DNA of 64,000 bases from JAMXLO01 sp963749575 (lineage in GTDB: Bacteria; Pseudomonadota; Alphaproteobacteria; Acetobacterales; Acetobacteraceae). The notes beneath the pieces were generated by a model. That model saw only the letters and a list, made by a program, of their open reading frames with translations, had not been told where the DNA came from and searched no databases. Each line of letters begins with the position of its first letter. The first letter of the stretch is position 1. The translations under genes were made by a program, and so were the position numbers. Below are positions 60,144-64,000 of the stretch, piece by piece. The stretch lies in assembly GCA_963749575.1 (NCBI GenBank), contig CAVVNM010000014.1, forward strand, positions 1,116,001-1,180,000, written 5' to 3'.

Positions 60144-60733
60144 GGACATCCAACCGCACCATCGGCGTCACGTTGGCCGCCGTCATCGTCGGCATGGTAG
60201 GTCTGTCGTTCGCCTCTGTGCCGCTGTACCGGCTGTTCTGTGCCGTGACCGGCTATGCCGGCACGCCACAGATCGGCCCCGACGCCGCGCCCGGCGCCAC
60301 ACGGCAGTTCATCACCGTGCGCTTCAATGCCAACACCAATCCTAACCTGCCCTGGGACTTCCGCCCGGTGCAGGCGGAAATCCGCCTCCCGCTGGGTGAT
60401 GAGCACCTCGCCTTCTACACCGCGCGCAACGAGGCCGACACGCCGGTCACCGGTATCGCGCTGTACAACGTCACCCCAGACACCGCCGGCAAGTACTTCC
60501 ACAAGACCGCCTGCTTCTGCTTCAACCAGCAGACGCTTGCCGCCGGCCAGCGGATGCAGTTTCCGCTCAGCTTCTGGGTCGATCCCGCGATCGCCAAGGA
60601 TCCGAACACCGCGGACATCCGTACGATCACACTCTCCTACACCTTCTTCCGTACCCTCGAGGACGCGAAAAAATCCGGCGCGCTCGCGCAGGCCGGTCCG
60701 CATGTCGGTCCGCTGACCCGGCAGACCCCTTGA
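60140..60733 (+). CDS. ctaG: Cytochrome c oxidase assembly protein CtaG/Cox11
   Basis: 197-residue Cox11 protein that delivers copper to the CuB site. One N-terminal membrane helix (IGVTLAAVIVGMVGLSFASV), the VPLYRLFCAVTGYAGTPQ motif and the copper-binding FHKTACFCFNQQTL are present. ATG overlaps the upstream small gene. Confidence 0.96.
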   Translation: MRTSNRTIGVTLAAVIVGMVGLSFASVPLYRLFCAVTGYAGTPQIGPDAAPGATRQFITVRFNANTNPNLPWDFRPVQAEIRLPLGDEHLAFYTARNEADTPVTGIALYNVTPDTAGKYFHKTACFCFNQQTLAAGQRMQFPLSFWVDPAIAKDPNTADIRTITLSYTFFRTLEDAKKSGALAQAGPHVGPLTRQTP

Positions 60734-60787
60734 ACACGCGGGCGAATTCGCGATGATGCAGCCGCCGCCTGGGGGAATTAATTCGGT

Positions 60788-61636
60788 ATGAGCGACGCGC
60801 ACGGGACCACCACGGCCGAGCACTCCGGCCTGCATCAGCCATACCATCTGGTCGATCCCAGCCCCTGGCCGATCATCGGCGCCATCGGCGGCCTGTGCAC
60901 CGTCCTCGGCATCATTTTCGCCGCCCACTTCGGCAGCTACATCTTGCTGGTGATCGGCGCGGTGCTGGTACTCGGCACCATGTTCTTCTGGTGGCGCGAC
61001 GTGATCCGCGAGAGCCGTACCCCCGGTCTGCACACGCCGGTGGTGCGGCTCGGCCTGCGCTACGGGATGCTGTTCTTCATCTCGTCCGAGGTGATGTTCT
61101 TCGTCGGTTTCTTCTGGGCGTTCTTCAACTTCGCTCTGTTCCCCCATTTGCAGGGCAACGGCGAGACGGTGTGGCCGCCCTCCAACATCCACTCGTTCGA
61201 TCCGTTCCACGTGCCATTCCTCAACACGATGATCCTGCTGCTGTCCGGCACCACGATCACCTGGGCACATCACGCCTTGCTGGAGCGTGACAAGAAGACC
61301 TTGGTGATCGGCCTGGGTCTGACGGTGCTGCTGGGGCTCAGCTTCACGCTGTGCCAGGCGATCGAGTATTCCGACGCGCCGTTCAAGTTCGTCGGCGGCG
61401 GGGTGTATCCCTCCACCTTCTTCCTCGCCACCGGCTTCCACGGCTTCCACGTCATCGTCGGCACCTGCTTCCTGATCGTCTGCTGGTTCCGCGCCCGCGC
61501 CGGACACTTCACACCGGAGCGTCATTTCGGTTTCGAGGCCGCCGCGTGGTACTGGCACTTCGTCGATGTCGTCTGGCTGTTCCTGTTCACCTGCATCTAC
61601 TGGTGGGGCGCCAGCCCGATCACCGCGCCACACTGA
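60788..61636 (+). CDS. ctaE: Cytochrome c oxidase subunit III
   Basis: 282-residue, seven-helix subunit III: HQPYHLVDPSPWPIIGAIGG at the N-terminus, SSEVMFFVGFFWAFFNFALF, and GFHGFHVIVGTCFLIVCWFR plus the terminal WYWHFVDVVWLFLFTCIYWW. Separated from ctaG by 54 bases. Completes the aa3 oxidase core. Confidence 0.97.
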   Translation: MSDAHGTTTAEHSGLHQPYHLVDPSPWPIIGAIGGLCTVLGIIFAAHFGSYILLVIGAVLVLGTMFFWWRDVIRESRTPGLHTPVVRLGLRYGMLFFISSEVMFFVGFFWAFFNFALFPHLQGNGETVWPPSNIHSFDPFHVPFLNTMILLLSGTTITWAHHALLERDKKTLVIGLGLTVLLGLSFTLCQAIEYSDAPFKFVGGGVYPSTFFLATGFHGFHVIVGTCFLIVCWFRARAGHFTPERHFGFEAAAWYWHFVDVVWLFLFTCIYWWGASPITAPH

Positions 61637-61642
61637 CGTGCG

Positions 61643-62002
61643 GTGGCGCAGCCGGCGCCCTCGCTGGGGTACGTGGCGCTGGCGTGCCGCTGCCCACGCT
61701 GTGGCCAGGGAAGGCTGTTCCGCAACCTGCTCGAGGTGCGTGACCGCTGCGACGTGTGCGGCCTCGACCTGCGCGCGCACGACGCCGGCGACGGCGCCGT
61801 GGTCGGCGTGATCCTGCTGCTTGGCGCGATCGTGGTTGGGCTGGTGTTCTGGGTCGAGTTCCGCTTTTCGCCGCCGCTCTGGCTGCACGCGGTGCTGTGG
61901 CCGGTGGTGACGGTACCGCTCGCCGTGCTGATGATGCGGCCGGCCAAGGCGGCGCTGGTGGCGCTGCAGTACCGCCATCGTGCGACCGAGATGGGGCTGT
62001 GA
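61643..62002 (+). CDS. DUF983 membrane protein
   Basis: 119-residue protein with an N-terminal zinc-ribbon-like pair (ACRCPRCGQGRLF, RCDVCGLDLRAHDAGDG) and two membrane helices (VVGVILLLGAIVVGLVFWVE; LHAVLWPVVTVPLAVLMM). DUF983 genes usually follow ctaE in alphaproteobacterial oxidase operons; the role is presumed to be assembly-related. GTG start; the stop overlaps the surf1 GTG (GTGA). Confidence 0.88.
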   Translation: MAQPAPSLGYVALACRCPRCGQGRLFRNLLEVRDRCDVCGLDLRAHDAGDGAVVGVILLLGAIVVGLVFWVEFRFSPPLWLHAVLWPVVTVPLAVLMMRPAKAALVALQYRHRATEMGL

Positions 62003-62691
62003 GCTGCAGGCTGCGCCGACTGTTGTGGCCGGGCGTAATGGCAGCAGCGATGCTGGCGGTGCTGCTGGGTCTCGGTACCTGGCAGGTCGAGCGGCTGCAC
62101 TGGAAGCAGGGCCTGATGGCGCAGATCGCGCGCGCCGAGGCGGCGCCCGCGGTGCAGCTGTCGGCGCAGCCCGAGCCGTACAGCAAGGTGCAGGTGACCG
62201 GTCGTCTGCGTGACGACCTGGCGGCCTCGTACGGAGCGGAGGTGCGCGATACGCCGGCGGGTACCGAGCTTGGCACGCAGCTGATCGTGCCACTGGAGCG
62301 CGATAACGGCGATGCGCTCCTGGTCGACCGCGGCTGGGTGCCGGACAAGCGATCGCGCCCGATCGCCCGGTCGGAAGGCGATGTGACCCTGCAGGGCTAT
62401 GTCCGCCCGAGTGACGTGCCCGGCTTGTTCAGCGCCGCCGATAATCCTGCGGCCCGGCAGTTCTATACCCTGGATGCGGCCGCGATCGGCGCAGCGCTTC
62501 AGCTCCGCCAGGTGGCGCCTTTCATCCTGGTGGCGCTGGGACCGGCACCACCGGAACGTTATCCCGATCCGGCGCGCCACCTGCCACGTCCACCGAACAA
62601 TCATCTTTCCTATGCGATCACCTGGTATGGCCTCGCCATCGCTCTCGTGGTGATCTTCGTGCTCTGGGCAAGGGAGGTGCTGCGCGCATGA
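61999..62691 (+). CDS. SURF1-family oxidase assembly protein
   Basis: 230-residue SURF1 protein, which helps insert haem a into subunit I. It has an N-terminal helix (LWPGVMAAAMLAVLLGLGTW), the family motifs LGTWQVERLHWKQGLMAQI and LLVDRGWVPDKRSR, and a C-terminal helix (ITWYGLAIALVVIFVLWA) after NNHLSYAITWYG. GTG start overlaps the DUF983 stop; its stop overlaps the next gene start. Confidence 0.94.
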   Translation: MSCRLRRLLWPGVMAAAMLAVLLGLGTWQVERLHWKQGLMAQIARAEAAPAVQLSAQPEPYSKVQVTGRLRDDLAASYGAEVRDTPAGTELGTQLIVPLERDNGDALLVDRGWVPDKRSRPIARSEGDVTLQGYVRPSDVPGLFSAADNPAARQFYTLDAAAIGAALQLRQVAPFILVALGPAPPERYPDPARHLPRPPNNHLSYAITWYGLAIALVVIFVLWAREVLRA

Positions 62692-64000
62692 CCGCCTACG
62701 ACCGACTCGCCGCGCGTTTCGACCGCATTGCGACGCTGGGTGAGGCGTCCTCGATGCTGAACTGGGATGCGGCGACGATGATGCCGCCAGGTGGCGGTGC
62801 CGCGCGGGGCGACCAGCTTGCCGTGCTGGCCGGCCTGTCGCATTCGCTGCTGGTCGAGCCTGTCGTTGCCGACGATCTCGCCGCCGCGGAAGCGGCCGGC
62901 GAGGCAGCTTCATGGCGCGCCGCCAATCTCCGCCTGATGCGTCACGCCCACACCCGCGCCACAGCGATGCCGCCTGATCTGGTCGAGGCGCGGGCCCGCG
63001 CCAACTCCGCCTGCGAAAAGGTGTGGCGCGAGGCGCGGCGCCAGTCGGACTTCGCCATGGTGCGGCCGCACCTCGAGGCGGTCGTGCGTCTGATGCGCGA
63101 GGCCGCGACGGCACTTGCGCCGGCACTCGGTCTCGATCCGTACGACGCGCTGATGGATGGCCACCAGCGCGGCATGCGCACCGCCGATGTCGCCAAGGTG
63201 TTCGCCGAGTACCGAGACCTTCCTGCGCCGTGCGCTGCCGCAGGCCGAGGAACGCCAGGCCCGCAATCCGTCACCGCAACGCCCGCAGGCGCCATTTCCG
63301 ATCGCGGTCCAAGAGGCGCTGTGCCGCCGCCTCGCCCAGCATCTCGGCCTCGACTTCAGCCACGCACGGCTGGACCGTTCGGCCCATCCATTCTCTGGCG
63401 GCATTCCCAGCGACGTTCGCATCACCTCACGCTACGACGAGGGCGACTTCACCCAGGCGGTGCTCGCCCTGGTACACGAGACTGGACACGCGCTGTACGA
63501 GCGGGGCCTGCCCGAGCTGTGGGCGCGCCAGCCGGTGGGCGAGGCAGCCGGCATGGCGGCGCACGAAAGCCAGTCGCTGATCGTTGAGATGCAGGCGTGC
63601 CGCTCGGATCCGTTTCTGGGGTGGCTGGGGCCGCAGCTGCACGCTGCATTCGGCGGCGATCCGGCACCGTATCGACCCGGCAACCTGGCGCGGCTGTGGC
63701 GGCGAGTGGAGCGCGGCTTCATCCGCGTCGATGCTGACGAGATGACCTATCCGGCGCACGTCATCCTGCGCTTCCGACTGGAGCAGGCACTGGTCGCGGG
63801 AGCGCTCGCGGTGGCGGATCTGCCAGGGGCGTGGGACGACGGGTTCGCGTCGCTGCTCGGCTTGGCGCCGCCGGACGATGCGCGCGGCTGCCTGCAGGAC
63901 ATTCACTGGTACGATGGCGCATTCGGGTATTTCCCCAGCTACACACTCGGTGCGATGGCGGCGGCGCAACTGATGGCGGCGGCCAGGCGCGAGGTCGCCG
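62688..64000 (+). pseudogene. M32-family carboxypeptidase, frameshifted and cut by window end
   Basis: Metallocarboxypeptidase of the M32 (carboxypeptidase Taq) family. The N-terminal frame (LDRIATLGEASSMLNWDAAT-like opening to VAKVFAEYR) gives way near 63211 to a second frame with TFLRRALPQAEERQARNPSP; one extra base explains it. The zinc site LVHETGHALYERGLPE (HExxH) and EAAGMAAHESQSLIVEMQAC follow in that frame, which stays open to the window edge. The ATG overlaps the surf1 stop (ATGA). Confidence 0.85.

Noticed and set aside
60107..62293. 728-codon minus-strand frame opposite ctaG-ctaE-surf1
   Set aside because: Shadow of the cta operon; amino-acid composition is dominated by Arg/Gly/Pro without motifs.
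1..64000. CRISPR array, rRNA or prophage structural genes
   Set aside because: Looked for regularly spaced repeats and characteristic gene sets; none seen in the window.

Overview
The window is about 64 kb of GC-rich DNA from an alphaproteobacterium, most likely Rhodospirillales and probably Acetobacteraceae. This rests on family content: a short HPr kinase next to rapZ, ChvG/ChvI, GcrA, a Hint-domain surface protein of the acetic-acid-bacterial kind, a Rhodobacter-type PmtA and the ctaCDB-ctaG-ctaE-surf1 oxidase operon. No rRNA, tRNA or CRISPR array was found.

Layout. 1-4.9 kb: hprK-rapZ (minus), then a threonine-dehydratase-like enzyme, an enoyl-CoA hydratase and a peptide-type solute-binding protein. 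5-9.2 kb: an accessory stretch with gene remnants, a Tat-exported HAD phosphatase and a stand-alone OLD-like ATPase. 9.3-11.7 kb: chvG (frameshifted) and chvI. 11.8-16.8 kb: a methyltransferase, a PPOX/DUF2470 protein, then F420-dependent glucose-6-phosphate dehydrogenase (fgd) and cofE-cofD-cofC. 16.8-19.9 kb: an island with a gene split by a 1,476-bp IS66-family element that has 16-bp inverted repeats and an 8-bp target duplication. 20-26.5 kb: fbiC (F0 synthase) and four luciferase-like (LLM) oxidoreductases, followed by a haloalkane-dehalogenase-like hydrolase. Together these form a near-complete coenzyme F420 production and use system, which is unusual in Proteobacteria.

27.4-38.5 kb is a fatty/branched acyl-CoA degradation and uptake region: a fused hydratase/dehydrogenase, an acyl-CoA dehydrogenase, a full Liv-type ABC transporter, an AMP-binding protein that looks catalytically dead, and two tandem periplasmic binding proteins. 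38.5-42.3 kb is a tightly coupled four-gene minus-strand catabolic operon (amidohydrolase, alpha/beta hydrolase, DUF4387, AtuA-like). Glycogen phosphorylase, another hydrolase, a Hint protein and an AtzG-like/amidase pair follow. 49.4-51.5 kb holds a MazE/MazF-type toxin-antitoxin pair and an IS4 fragment between two 210-bp direct repeats. 51.5-64 kb is mostly core: a CoA-transferase, a CHAP lipoprotein, gcrA, tatA, a cold-shock protein, two lipid-type methyltransferases, the aa3 oxidase operon and an M32 carboxypeptidase cut by the window edge.

Many otherwise well conserved genes carry single-base indels. Thirteen of them fall between about 20.1 and 23.9 kb, in fbiC and its neighbours. Protein similarity stays good on both sides of each shift, so assembly error is at least as likely as real decay. 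Frameshifted genes are typed as pseudogenes, with that caveat.
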